Source: Methylopila capsulata (GTDB lineage: Bacteria; Pseudomonadota; Alphaproteobacteria; Rhizobiales; Methylopilaceae). From it: a stretch of DNA of 64,000 nucleotides. How positions within the stretch are numbered: the first letter of the stretch is position 1; every line of letters starts with the position of its first letter. The stretch is from contig NZ_JAFBCY010000004.1 of NCBI RefSeq assembly GCF_016907975.1, positions 62,001-126,000 of the forward strand. The letters are read 5' to 3'. Below are positions 27,093 through 36,433 of this stretch, piece by piece. A program made the position numbers and the translations under genes. The notes under the pieces were generated by a model that worked only from the letters and a program-made list of their open reading frames with translations, was not told where the DNA came from and ran no database searches.

Positions 27093-27206
27093 GACGAGGA
27101 AAGGCAAGGTGGCGGGCCGCGACCGATAGTGATGAGCACTACGTTTTCGCCATAGCCCTCCATGCCCCTCCGCCTTGAGCAATCGAGACCATACAGCCCA
27201 AAGCCA

Positions 27207-29273
27207 TCAGTCGATATTGATACCTTCTGCACGCGCTTTCTCGATGGTGTCCAACAGGACGACGCATTGTTTTTCTGTTGGAATTTTCATCGGCATCTGC
27301 ATGGCGACGTTCAATATGCCGATCTCCTTCGGCGTCAGTAGACGCTTGGCAGCAAGCGTTTCATGCACAGCGATCCATCTGGCCGCCGGGATCGCGAAGA
27401 CCTTCGTCTGCGCCTCAATGCCGTTATCCACCTTCTGGGTATTCCGGGCAGCCCGCTTTTCAGACAGATGATCGTCGCGGGACAGACATTCGCAGTCGAA
27501 CTCATCCGGCAGAAGGTCGGCAAATTCGTCCATATTTTCCAGCATCCGCGTCCAGCAGGCCTCACGCTTGGCCCATTCCGAAATGTTCGAAATACCCTGC
27601 ATCGGGCGCAGGAGGTCATCGTTCACGCGGGAAGCCACAACCGCGATGGTGCTTTCAAGGACAGGACTTATCGCCTGCGCATTCCAGACCCGCTGAAAAT
27701 CGAGACTTTTTTCCTGCCGCCTTGTCAGTTCGCTGAGAACGGCCAGCGTATAGGCGACGATGTTGGCGCGATAACCGTTGTTATACCACGGCTGCGCTGA
27801 CACAATCCGTTCGGTCGCACGGAATATGATTCCTCGCGCAACGGCGCGTTTGAAGTACGCTTCGTTGAAGCTGTCCGACGACTTGTCCCATTCCTTGCCG
27901 ATTCGGGCAGCGTAGCGGGCGAAGTTCTTTTCGGCTCCAAGGTTCACGTATCGCGGATGGTCATCCCAGACGTTCTCGAACTTCGCAAGATCCGTCTTGG
28001 TCAGCATCTGCGGCTTCGGATTTTCCGCCTTGAACCGCTTCTGCTCGGCAGGGGTGAGTTTGGCCTGCGCATCCGCATACTGACCACGGGCACGTTCATA
28101 AAACCACTTGGTTTCCCGCTGCGCACCTTTGCCCGCAGGCGCCCATAGGCGCCGGGAAAACTCCTCCATACGGATATGATACGCATGGTTTGAGAAGAAA
28201 TCCGCAGCCTGAACCCGGTTCTGGGTATTGGCGTACTCGGAAATACGCGGAACGACCTTCTCGCTCTCCTCGTTGTCAATCACGGACAGCTTCATCTGCA
28301 CGAATATCTGCGTGAGGTCGGCTTTGTCCTTCCTGCGGGTGTGGAACAGCGATGCGGTGGTCTGACCGCCATTCACAATCTGAAGGTCGGTTATCCTAGT
28401 GATCTGGAGGCCGTCGCCGGTCCGCTTCGTTTCGACCCCCTGGGCCGTGGCCGTGATGCCGTTGTTGTAGGCGAAGAACATACCCGGCTCAGTCATGATG
28501 GTTGTGCGGATACCTTGGTTGACCTTCGCTCTGGCCTGAAGAAACGTGCGGACGTTCTGCTCCAGCAGCCTCGCGCCGAACTTCTCGTATATTGTCGAAA
28601 GGATCGGTCCCGGCATGACGACGAGATAGGACTGATAGGCATCTGTCCCCAGATGGGCGGGAAGGCAGGATATGCCGGTTCCGAACATCGCCTCGAAGTC
28701 GAGGTCCAGCGCCTCTTTGTGGCTGCGGGAACTGCGCTGGCGGTGAAGGCGGGAGATATCCCAGATGTGAAAGCTCGTTGCGATACCGGCTGTCTCGGCA
28801 TCCGGTAGCGCCTGAATCCGGTCGCTCAATATACGCTCGGAAACGAGAATAAGATTGAGATGCCGGATCAGTGATTTCCTGTCCGCGATCTGCCTTGCGA
28901 GGCCATATTCCGGCGACGTGATTTCCAGATCAGCCGCCAGATTCTTCCGCAGACTGGCGTCGAAGAAATTGACCGCACGCTTGAACGCGGCATCAACATC
29001 GGTGCGGGTAAGTGATGCCAGCTCGGTGCGGCTGTCGAAATCCGCGACGAAAAGGTTCAGACCGCCTTCGTCGTTGAACCAGTATCCGTCCACACGCATA
29101 CCGCGCTGCGCTCGATAGTGCGCGAACTCAAAGCCCTCCGTGAACCCCGTCTCTGTCAGCTCGCGGGACACGACATCCATGAACTCGGCCAGCAGGAAGC
29201 TGCCGTTCGCCTCGGCCCCGGCCAGCAAATCCTGACGGAAATCATGGAAGAACTCTTCGGCGGTCGTTTCCAA
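27207..29273 (-). CDS. AIPR-family abortive-infection protein (Mza component)
   Basis: A 688-residue protein of the AIPR family (abortive infection phage resistance). Recognisable parts are the central PGMFFAYNNGITATAQG and ITDLQIVNGGQTTASL segments, the strongest signatures of the family. Nothing in the sequence names its biochemical activity. The start is a TTG immediately after the TGA of the upstream gene, supported by GGAGG 7 bases before it. It is the last gene of the defence operon and lies at the left end of the element. In systems described as Mza (Gao et al. 2020, as I recall) an AIPR protein accompanies MutL-like and Z1 proteins, as here. Confidence 0.88.
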   Translation of the reverse strand: METTAEEFFHDFRQDLLAGAEANGSFLLAEFMDVVSRELTETGFTEGFEFAHYRAQRGMRVDGYWFNDEGGLNLFVADFDSRTELASLTRTDVDAAFKRAVNFFDASLRKNLAADLEITSPEYGLARQIADRKSLIRHLNLILVSERILSDRIQALPDAETAGIATSFHIWDISRLHRQRSSRSHKEALDLDFEAMFGTGISCLPAHLGTDAYQSYLVVMPGPILSTIYEKFGARLLEQNVRTFLQARAKVNQGIRTTIMTEPGMFFAYNNGITATAQGVETKRTGDGLQITRITDLQIVNGGQTTASLFHTRRKDKADLTQIFVQMKLSVIDNEESEKVVPRISEYANTQNRVQAADFFSNHAYHIRMEEFSRRLWAPAGKGAQRETKWFYERARGQYADAQAKLTPAEQKRFKAENPKPQMLTKTDLAKFENVWDDHPRYVNLGAEKNFARYAARIGKEWDKSSDSFNEAYFKRAVARGIIFRATERIVSAQPWYNNGYRANIVAYTLAVLSELTRRQEKSLDFQRVWNAQAISPVLESTIAVVASRVNDDLLRPMQGISNISEWAKREACWTRMLENMDEFADLLPDEFDCECLSRDDHLSEKRAARNTQKVDNGIEAQTKVFAIPAARWIAVHETLAAKRLLTPKEIGILNVAMQMPMKIPTEKQCVVLLDTIEKARAEGINID

Positions 29274-30245
29274 TCAGGGCCTCCGGAACATATCGGCTTC
29301 ATCGCAGGAGAACGGCGTTATCGCCTCCAGCATGATATCGTAGGAAACCTTGGTGATGCCGGGTGGCAGTTCCGAGCGGATCAGGCGGGGAAACCCATCG
29401 GTCACGCGGTATCCCTGAAGGCCGCCGACAATGAAGCGCGGAGCATCGTATTCCGCGAGCGGCACGTAGCTCATGCCTGCGAGTTTGTCGGCGAACTGCT
29501 CTATGGCATCGGCATCCCCCAGCTCGCTGTCGATTAGCCCGACAATGCCGTTCAGTGACAATGCCTGTCCAGCATCAGGCTGACTGCTCAGGCGCTGGGT
29601 CAGGAGAAACAGCTCATCAGCGAGCGATTCCAACTGATCCTCGGACGAAATGCGGACGGTGCTGCGCTCCCGACCGGAAAGCGATTTCACCTCGATGGCC
29701 CGGTTGCCGAAAATGAAGTCCTGATGGGAATCGTCCGGTCCACACCAAGCATCGACCGCAGCGGCCTGAGGCAGAGTATCCTGATAGAGAAGCCGCAGAA
29801 CGTGCAGCTCGCCGAACAGACCGCGCACCTCTCCAGGTGAGAGAAGGCGAGCATTGCGCCCGGCCAGAAACGCTTTCCAGCGCCGCAGATGGGCAAGTGC
29901 GACGGCCAGTGCCGTCGCCGGATCAGCAACATCTCTAAGGTTGCCGATAAGCGTTTCACAAAGGCCAAGGAACAGATCGCTGTCGATATGTCGAGCAAGG
30001 GTGAGAACAAACCGCTGCTGTCCGACACCATCGCCGTTTCGGAGATCGACGCTGATACCGTGCAGGGAGACCATGTCACGGCGGAACTGCACGGTGTGAT
30101 CGCCGTCCAGCTCTATAATCAGCAGGCACTGCGCTCCGGCATCGCGGCCCCAGAAGATGGCAACACCCGTCGTTCCCGCGACGCGGAGAACATTGAGATC
30201 AGCCGCCGGTGTCGGAATAGCGTCCCACGGCGCGGACCTACTCAT
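29274..30245 (-). CDS. PD-(D/E)XK-motif protein, DUF4420 family (Mza component)
   Basis: A 323-residue predicted nuclease-fold protein. The core is GLFGELHVLRLLY, followed by an Asp (SHQDFIFG) and the E-x-K of RAIEVKSLSG, together a plausible PD-(D/E)XK site. Its stop abuts the AIPR TTG start and its start overlaps the end of the Z1 gene, so translation is probably coupled. Two in-frame ATGs (30251, 30245) exist; the second is better spaced from the GAGG ribosome site. DUF4420 proteins occur with Z1 and MORC-type ATPases in predicted restriction-like operons (Iyer, Abhiman and Aravind 2008, from memory), which supports a DNA-cleavage role in defence. Confidence 0.85.
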   Translation of the reverse strand: MSRSAPWDAIPTPAADLNVLRVAGTTGVAIFWGRDAGAQCLLIIELDGDHTVQFRRDMVSLHGISVDLRNGDGVGQQRFVLTLARHIDSDLFLGLCETLIGNLRDVADPATALAVALAHLRRWKAFLAGRNARLLSPGEVRGLFGELHVLRLLYQDTLPQAAAVDAWCGPDDSHQDFIFGNRAIEVKSLSGRERSTVRISSEDQLESLADELFLLTQRLSSQPDAGQALSLNGIVGLIDSELGDADAIEQFADKLAGMSYVPLAEYDAPRFIVGGLQGYRVTDGFPRLIRSELPPGITKVSYDIMLEAITPFSCDEADMFRRP

Positions 30246-32919
30246 CGTCATAGTCCTCGTCGGCGTCCGGATCGTCGTCCATCGAGCCGTACATCTCCTC
30301 CATCCAGACCTTGTTGGCGATCACCTCGATCTCGAAGTCGGCACCGTATAGGCCGTCAGGGAAGCTCAGCCCCCATGCGGGAACCCTGTAACCTGCGAAT
30401 GCAGGATTTTCGGTCGGCTCCAGAACATGGATCATCAACAGCGGCTTTTTACGGACCATGCGATAATGAACGTCAGAAGGCTTTTTCTTTTTGGACTTGG
30501 TGTCCTCAGACGCCAGCTTCTCCGCGGCGGAAATCTGATCGTCTGTCAGGCCAAGCTTCTCGTCGCCGCGACTGGCGACGCGGTATCCTGAAACCTGCCA
30601 TTTATCAGGCGTGGCATCCTTTTCAGCAGTCCGGTCCTGTGCGCCAAGCCGATATGCTGCCGGGTCGCCAAGCCCTTTCGAGATAAGCAGAACATCAGCT
30701 TTGGAGAATTTCGGCGCAATCTTGAGCAGGTACTCAACCGCGTCGGCTTTCCGCTTTCTCGCGGATTTATGCGCTTTGAACCGCAACAGGAATTCATCGA
30801 CTTTCCCGACATCAACGTCAGGAATAAACCATCCCTTTTCGGTCGGCTCCACTGTGCCGCCAAAACCGTCGCGCCAGTATTCCGCGATCATCTCCTCGTT
30901 GTCCTGATTGGTCTTAGGATCGAGAGGAAGCAACCAGCTTTCCTGAAGTGTGCCAGTCAGATTCTGGTTCAGAATGACCTTCTCGCCGCTGCGCATCTTG
31001 TTGGCGGCAGTCACCATCAGGCTGTCGGGGTGGGACTTCACGTAGAGGCCGAAATCCCGTGGACTCATGTCGGCCTGACGCATCCGCGTGATCTGCTGAC
31101 GCAGTTCCTCGGATGCCAGTGCAATGTGCCTATACCAGTTGATCGAGTCGTTTGGCAGCCAGACCCGGCAGACATCCTCATAGCCCGGTCGATAACCGAA
31201 CCAGCGTCCCATCTGCATCAGCGTGTCGTACATCTTCGTGTTGCGGTACATGTAGCTGATTGTCAGCCCTTCAATCGTCAGGCCACGTGACAGGCTGAGG
31301 CCGCCGATTGCGATGGCGGTCAGGCCGATGTTATCCTTCTCGTACTTCGCGAAATCGAGAACCTCGTCGCTCTTGCTGTTGACCACATAGGTGCGCAGGC
31401 TTTCGAAGACGCCCCAGAGAGCCGTTTTCACTTCATCCCAAGAGTAATTTCTCCCGCCAAATTCGTTGGCGGCGAACTCGGCATCATACGCGGCGCGCAG
31501 GCGTGCCATGTGTTCGTTTTTCGATGATGCGGCTTCCGGCATCATGTAATTGGCTTTCACGGCTTCCCGCATCCGGTCGAGGCGCAGTCCGATGAAGCTC
31601 CGCACTTCCTTCTGAACGGATACGAAGCGGGACACGTTGATCAGCATGGAGCAGTGTTTCCGCTCCTGACCTCTGAGGTTGCGGATGGCTCGCGCGACAA
31701 TGAACTGATCCAGCGCACGATAGAGACTGGGTGGGAGTTCCGCGACCGGAAAACCGTTCTTATGAATGAACGGCAGGTATTCCTCGCAGTCCTCGACCTG
31801 CCGCAGGACCGCACTGCTGCTCTCGTCGTTCAGGAAAACCTTGTCCGGCCCGAAATATGTGGTCGGCGCGTCCAGCGAGTGAATGAAATCGCTCGGGAAC
31901 AGCTCTTCGTAGGCATCCTTGTCGAAAGCGTCGGGGTCGATGAATATGTTGGCGAACGGCGTGGCCGTATATCCGACGTAGCAGTTCTTGGTGAACAACC
32001 GCAGAATCTTCCTTATCCACGCATTGGTGGCGGTCGGATTGATATCCGGCTTGTTGGTGTTGATCGATGCGTTGTCAGCCTCGTCGTCAATGACCAGCAT
32101 AGGGACATCGGCAATGCGGTCGCGTCCTTTCGCGTTCAGCTCCCGCAACCAGATGTGCAGAGCTTCGAGCGTCTTCACATTCTTTTTGATGACAAGGATG
32201 ACAGGATTTTTGAAATCGTTCAGTTGCGCGCCGCTGACATTCGCGGTCTGCTTGTTGAAATCGGAGTTTATGTTCGTGAGCGTGACAGGGTTCGGGTAAC
32301 TCCTGTCCAGCCCTACACCGATGTTCACGCGATTTTCCGGGTCGCTGGAGCGTCCGACAAATCCCTCGTCGACGCGCTGCTGGGTCTGCTTGCGCAGATT
32401 ATTGTGGATGCCCGCGATGACGATGATGAACTTGTATCCGGCATCGGCAGCCTTCGCGATCACGCCCATGTAGTTGGCAGTCTTGCCAGACTGGACATGA
32501 CCGATGACGAGGCCACGGCGCTTCCATTCGCCTTCGCTGGTCGGGTCCTGGAGCAGGCCGAGAATTTTTGAACCGTCAGCGTTGAGGAGGGTGTTCACAA
32601 CGGTGGGCTTCCAGCCCTGGCTGCGCAGATAGCCACCATAAGCATCTGCATAGGTCGTGTCGATTTCGCGCTTGTGAATCCAGTCTTCGTCGTGCGCGGC
32701 ATCGACATCGATTAGTGAGACGCCCGCGTTCATGCGCGACGGGATTGCCGTCTCGGCTTCAGTGATGATGTTCTGAAGATCGCCGGAGTAACCGAGCAGC
32801 GGCGCGAGGAGGGCAGCCTTGGCCGTGATCTCGTCGCGTGATGGCAGACCGTTCTGATCGTCGAATGCGCCGATCAGTGCAGCAAGAACAATCTTCTCCT
32901 TATCGCCCTGCGTACTCAA
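30238..32919 (-). CDS. Z1-domain helicase-like protein (Mza component)
   Basis: An 893-residue protein with a superfamily II-like ATPase core. Walker A is GHVQSGKT (about residue 138), Walker B is VIDDEADNAS, followed by a motif III-like GYTATPFANIF. The Z1 domain with ISYMYRNTKMYDTLMQMGRWFG then gives the arginine-finger region of motif VI. The C-terminal third is unassigned and ends in an acidic tail (DDDPDADEDYDDE). The start is TTG, overlapping the MORC-like stop as TTGA, with a strong GGGAGG site 7 bases upstream. Z1 proteins are a fixed member of MORC/MutL-linked restriction-like operons and are expected to translocate or unwind DNA for the linked nucleases. Confidence 0.9.
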   Translation of the reverse strand: MSTQGDKEKIVLAALIGAFDDQNGLPSRDEITAKAALLAPLLGYSGDLQNIITEAETAIPSRMNAGVSLIDVDAAHDEDWIHKREIDTTYADAYGGYLRSQGWKPTVVNTLLNADGSKILGLLQDPTSEGEWKRRGLVIGHVQSGKTANYMGVIAKAADAGYKFIIVIAGIHNNLRKQTQQRVDEGFVGRSSDPENRVNIGVGLDRSYPNPVTLTNINSDFNKQTANVSGAQLNDFKNPVILVIKKNVKTLEALHIWLRELNAKGRDRIADVPMLVIDDEADNASINTNKPDINPTATNAWIRKILRLFTKNCYVGYTATPFANIFIDPDAFDKDAYEELFPSDFIHSLDAPTTYFGPDKVFLNDESSSAVLRQVEDCEEYLPFIHKNGFPVAELPPSLYRALDQFIVARAIRNLRGQERKHCSMLINVSRFVSVQKEVRSFIGLRLDRMREAVKANYMMPEAASSKNEHMARLRAAYDAEFAANEFGGRNYSWDEVKTALWGVFESLRTYVVNSKSDEVLDFAKYEKDNIGLTAIAIGGLSLSRGLTIEGLTISYMYRNTKMYDTLMQMGRWFGYRPGYEDVCRVWLPNDSINWYRHIALASEELRQQITRMRQADMSPRDFGLYVKSHPDSLMVTAANKMRSGEKVILNQNLTGTLQESWLLPLDPKTNQDNEEMIAEYWRDGFGGTVEPTEKGWFIPDVDVGKVDEFLLRFKAHKSARKRKADAVEYLLKIAPKFSKADVLLISKGLGDPAAYRLGAQDRTAEKDATPDKWQVSGYRVASRGDEKLGLTDDQISAAEKLASEDTKSKKKKPSDVHYRMVRKKPLLMIHVLEPTENPAFAGYRVPAWGLSFPDGLYGADFEIEVIANKVWMEEMYGSMDDDPDADEDYDDE

Positions 32920-34391
32920 GCGAATCCTCCCTGAATGTAATTCTCAACGATCTCCCCGTGATCGTCAAAGAGTCGTGTCGATCTGACAATATCCCTGAAT
33001 GCATCCGCATTCCCCGGCCTGTCACCCCACAGAGCGCGTCTGAGGTCGTCAAGGCGATCCTTCACGTCATCGACCTGCGGCATCTGGCTCACGTCGCGGG
33101 GGTGCGTCGAATAATCCGAGTAGATCATCTCAACGGGCAGTGATGCTGAAACTGCTTCCAGCAGAAGGTCGAGGTGACGCACGCCTTCGCTGTCCAGTTT
33201 CTCGTGCAGGCGCTGTGCCAGCGGATGCGTCCTGTTCAGGGCATACCGGATGCCAGTCTTGTCGGCATATCGCTCCCACAGCGGCGCGGTAATTTCATGG
33301 AAGAGCTTCTGGCCGCGCGCCCGGTGAACGGTCGTGCTTGCACCTGAGACCTGCGCGATAATCTGCCGGAGCCGTTCCCTTACTGGCAGCGGCGGACGGG
33401 ATCGCGACTTCTTGATATCGATGGTCCACGCCTCATCGAGGCTGTTCGGAAAGTCGATCTGAACGCGGGCCAGCTTGGTCGCTTCCCCCTTCGGTATCAG
33501 CCGGAACCAGTCACCCCACGCCATCAGCCTGCCGTTGCGGTAGATGTAGGCTCCCTGATTGGAGATGAAATCGCTGCGGTTCTGATAGAAATCGTATTCG
33601 CGCGCCGTCAGGTTCGAATGGTGTGGAAGGATGTACGGTTGCAGATGCACCGCTGCCGATCCGATCCGCACAATCTCTTCCGGCAGATGCCTGGTATGAG
33701 TGTTTTTGCGGCAGAATGGGTCAAAGGCTTCGACCGGATGTCCGTTCACCGTGATCGCGATGCGGCCCCGGCCTCGGATTTCACCGACCAGAAAACGGTG
33801 GAAGACGAGCGCTAGATGCTTCTCCAGAACATCCAGCTTCTCATTTACGATCTCATCCCGGCGGTTGCCGGTTTCATCCTCCAGCAGGCGATCCATTTCC
33901 CGCCAGATGATGGCGGTGCCGTGTACACCAAGGTGGTCCACGTATGGTAGAGCCGCGATATCCTCTTCGTCGAGAATGCTGAGAATCCAGTCATCTGCCT
34001 GGTCGATAACGTCAAGGTTCCATTCAGCCCCTGACAGGCTGCCATCCTTTGCGCTCACGACGGTGAGGGAGCGGCATTGAGAGAAAGAGGCGGTTTTGAG
34101 ACCGAGCCCGAACCGACCCAAGTCTTTGGGGGATCGCTCCATGCGCGGATTTGCGGCCCCATGCCGCATGGCCACCAGAAGCTCGGCTGCGTCCATGCCA
34201 CGCCCGTTATCAAGGATGACGAGGACGGGCTGCGGAACTGACGGTTCACAGAAGATATCGATCTTCGACGCATCGGCGGAGATGCTGTTGTCGATAAGGT
34301 CTGCAACCGCAGCTTCAAGCGAATAGCCCAGATCGCGCATTGAGGCAGAGAGGCAGGCCGCACTTGGCGGAAGCGGGATATTTCGTGCCAT
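32916..34391 (-). CDS. MORC/MutL-type GHKL ATPase (Mza component)
   Basis: A 491-residue GHKL ATPase. The Bergerat fold is visible as the N-box EAAVADLIDNSISADAS, the G1 box LDNGRGMD and the G2 box GRFGLGLKTASFSQ. A second, S5-like domain follows, with a conserved-looking Lys segment (IDIKKSRSRPPLP) that may reach the nucleotide. There is no MutL-type C-terminal endonuclease motif. ATP-driven dimer clamping on DNA is the family behaviour. The start overlaps the vsr stop by one base (TGATG), and GAGG precedes it by 7 bases. Iyer et al. (2008) linked such proteins to restriction-modification operons and to the origin of MORC. Confidence 0.9.
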   Translation of the reverse strand: MARNIPLPPSAACLSASMRDLGYSLEAAVADLIDNSISADASKIDIFCEPSVPQPVLVILDNGRGMDAAELLVAMRHGAANPRMERSPKDLGRFGLGLKTASFSQCRSLTVVSAKDGSLSGAEWNLDVIDQADDWILSILDEEDIAALPYVDHLGVHGTAIIWREMDRLLEDETGNRRDEIVNEKLDVLEKHLALVFHRFLVGEIRGRGRIAITVNGHPVEAFDPFCRKNTHTRHLPEEIVRIGSAAVHLQPYILPHHSNLTAREYDFYQNRSDFISNQGAYIYRNGRLMAWGDWFRLIPKGEATKLARVQIDFPNSLDEAWTIDIKKSRSRPPLPVRERLRQIIAQVSGASTTVHRARGQKLFHEITAPLWERYADKTGIRYALNRTHPLAQRLHEKLDSEGVRHLDLLLEAVSASLPVEMIYSDYSTHPRDVSQMPQVDDVKDRLDDLRRALWGDRPGNADAFRDIVRSTRLFDDHGEIVENYIQGGFA

Positions 34392-34810
34392 CAGCCCGCC
34401 TCACGGATATCGCAGGAAAGTTTTTCCACCACGCCGGGCGCATCGCTTTTCAGCTCACATTCCCATACCGTGAAGACAGTCCATCCCGCCGCCTTGAGGG
34501 CGGCCCGGTTGCGCTCGTCCCTATCTACATTGGAATCGAATTTGGACTTCCAGAATTCCGTTCTGGTCGAAGGCATTGTGGCATTACGACACCCTTCATG
34601 GCGATGCCAGAAGCATCCGTGGACGAATATCGCCGCACGGTATTTCGGTAGGATGATATCAGGTTTGCCTGAAAGCTCCTTGGCGTGAAGCCTGAACCTG
34701 AAGCCCGCACGATGCAGCAGCGAACGCAGCCGCAATTCCGGGCCGGTATCTCGCCCCTTTATCCGGGACATATTCCAGCTTCGCCGTTCGCGCGTGATCG
34801 TATCTCCCAT
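34391..34810 (-). CDS. vsr: Very-short-patch-repair (Vsr) endonuclease
   Basis: A 139-residue Vsr nuclease that nicks at T:G mismatches left by deamination of 5-methylcytosine. It shows MSRIKGRDTGPELRLR at the N-terminus, the metal-binding Asp in GKPDIILP, the FVHGCFWHRHEGC core with catalytic His and zinc ligands, and the late TVFTVWECEL. Length and motif order match E. coli Vsr. It starts inside the stop of the C5 methyltransferase gene (TGATG junction), which is the usual pairing. In the Mza context it could protect the host from methylation-induced mutation, or act as an effector nuclease; only the first role is known for the family. Confidence 0.95.
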   Translation of the reverse strand: MGDTITRERRSWNMSRIKGRDTGPELRLRSLLHRAGFRFRLHAKELSGKPDIILPKYRAAIFVHGCFWHRHEGCRNATMPSTRTEFWKSKFDSNVDRDERNRAALKAAGWTVFTVWECELKSDAPGVVEKLSCDIREAG

Positions 34811-36426
34811 CAACGGTCATCTCGGATGGAATCGAGCACCTGCGCCACGATTTCCGCAATCTGTTTTGCAAGCTGCGGCGGAACGGCATTTCCGACCTGA
34901 TGGTACTGGGCTGTGCGTGGCCCGGCGAAAAAGTAATTGTCGGGGAATGTCTGAAGACGTGCCGCCTCCCGCACGGTGAGGCTGCGGCACTGCGCGGGAT
35001 CGTAATGGATGAAATAGTGTCCATCCTTTGAGATATGGGACGTGATGGTGCTGGAGACGTGATCCGACAGTTGCACCCGGAAGCGATCCGAAAACATCTT
35101 GCCAGTGCGGCCAAGCTCGACATTCCTGTGCTCCGGCAGCAGCCCCTCGGGAAAATCCGCCAACTTGGGGCTACGTCCTGTCTTCTGCGCAAAGGTCGCG
35201 GCGTAGAGATATCGCCTGAGATCAGAGGCCATATGACTGCGCGCTTCGTGCGCGGTCAGCACCGAAAGCCGCTCGTCGTAGAGGCTGCGCAACACATCAT
35301 GCGCGGGCCTGCGCATAGGATATCGCGTGGACGAGACTGCGCGGGGCGATTTCACCTCGATCAGATTATGGAAATCGAGAGCCCGGGCGACCTCGCCTGC
35401 GTAGGTCGCGCCGTTCAACTGACGGCGAACATTCATGCTCGATATGGCCCGTAGTTCACTCAGCCAGGCCGTCGCACTGTCCTTCTCCTTGGATAGACCG
35501 CTACGTATGGATGGAAGCGATCCTATCGTCTCCTGTACGGACGGAGCCGCCATCTTTTTCAGCACTCCGGGGCGAACATTCAGGTCGCTACGGATGCCGA
35601 CAATGAACATGCGGTGCCGAGCCTGAGGGATGCCGTGTTCTTCGGCGCGCACGACAAACAGGCGAGGGTCCACTTCCTCGTCCGCCATATCCTCTTCGGC
35701 CAGTGAGTACAGCCTGTATGTCAGATCGCTCGGAGCGTCAGGAATAGCGGTATTCGGACGGGAAAGATCACGTACAATCCGCGCGATTGCCGATTTGCCT
35801 TCGATAGTAGCGGAAAGCAGACCCTTCACGTTCTCCATCACGAACACGGGCGGGCGGTGGTCGGCAATGATCCTGAGATATTCGAGATAGAGCGTGTGGC
35901 GTTCGTCCTTCTCAAAATCAGATCGGCCCATCATCCTTGAGCGCCCGACAAGCGAATAAGCTTGACAGGGAGGACCTCCGACAAGCGCCCATCGACGGCT
36001 TCCACCGATCCGCCCCCGAATGATCTCCTGCACCTGCCCATGAGACTCTGAGCCGAGCGAAATCTGAAGAGCGGACGATGCCGCATGACGATGCGCGGCA
36101 GGATAGCGCTGGTAAAGTTGGTCGCGTAAAATTTCTCCGGCGAGAAACGCATAATAGTCGTCAGGCACTTCGCCTTCCGGGAACTGCCTGATGAAGTGCC
36201 GCAGGAGAAGGGTCTGATGTGAAAACTCGTCCCGCTCAATCGATACGACGCTGGTGAAACGAGAACACCCTTTCTCGTCAACGCTTGAAGCGAAGCCTTC
36301 CCCTAGCCCCCCAGGCCCCGCAAACAGATCGACTACTTTGTAAGCCGGAAACCGCTGTTGGGCCTGCCCCCTGTGCTCACGCCCACGTACCAACATTTCT
36401 GCTCTCGTTCGCCCCCCGGCATACAT
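34810..36426 (-). CDS. DNA (cytosine-5)-methyltransferase (Mza component)
   Basis: A 538-residue C5 methyltransferase. Motif I is VVDLFAGPGGLGEGF, motif IV with the catalytic Cys is GGPPCQAYSLVG, motif VI is FVMENVKGLL, motif VIII is IPQARHRMFIVG and motif X is QVGNAVPPQLAKQIA. The region between VIII and IX holds the target-recognition domain; the target sequence is unknown. The ATG at 36426 lies 8 bases after the antitoxin-like stop. Upstream in-frame codons reach into that gene and were not used. It probably marks host DNA so that the Mza nuclease components spare it, which is an inference. Confidence 0.93.
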   Translation of the reverse strand: MYAGGRTRAEMLVRGREHRGQAQQRFPAYKVVDLFAGPGGLGEGFASSVDEKGCSRFTSVVSIERDEFSHQTLLLRHFIRQFPEGEVPDDYYAFLAGEILRDQLYQRYPAAHRHAASSALQISLGSESHGQVQEIIRGRIGGSRRWALVGGPPCQAYSLVGRSRMMGRSDFEKDERHTLYLEYLRIIADHRPPVFVMENVKGLLSATIEGKSAIARIVRDLSRPNTAIPDAPSDLTYRLYSLAEEDMADEEVDPRLFVVRAEEHGIPQARHRMFIVGIRSDLNVRPGVLKKMAAPSVQETIGSLPSIRSGLSKEKDSATAWLSELRAISSMNVRRQLNGATYAGEVARALDFHNLIEVKSPRAVSSTRYPMRRPAHDVLRSLYDERLSVLTAHEARSHMASDLRRYLYAATFAQKTGRSPKLADFPEGLLPEHRNVELGRTGKMFSDRFRVQLSDHVSSTITSHISKDGHYFIHYDPAQCRSLTVREAARLQTFPDNYFFAGPRTAQYHQVGNAVPPQLAKQIAEIVAQVLDSIRDDR

Positions 36427-36433
36427 ATTGACT

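Noticed and set aside
27109-27140. Duplicated tRNA 3' end as left attachment site
   Set aside because: Apart from the 7-mer GTGGCGG no further match to the tRNA-Ser 3' end was found, so a definite attL is not annotated.
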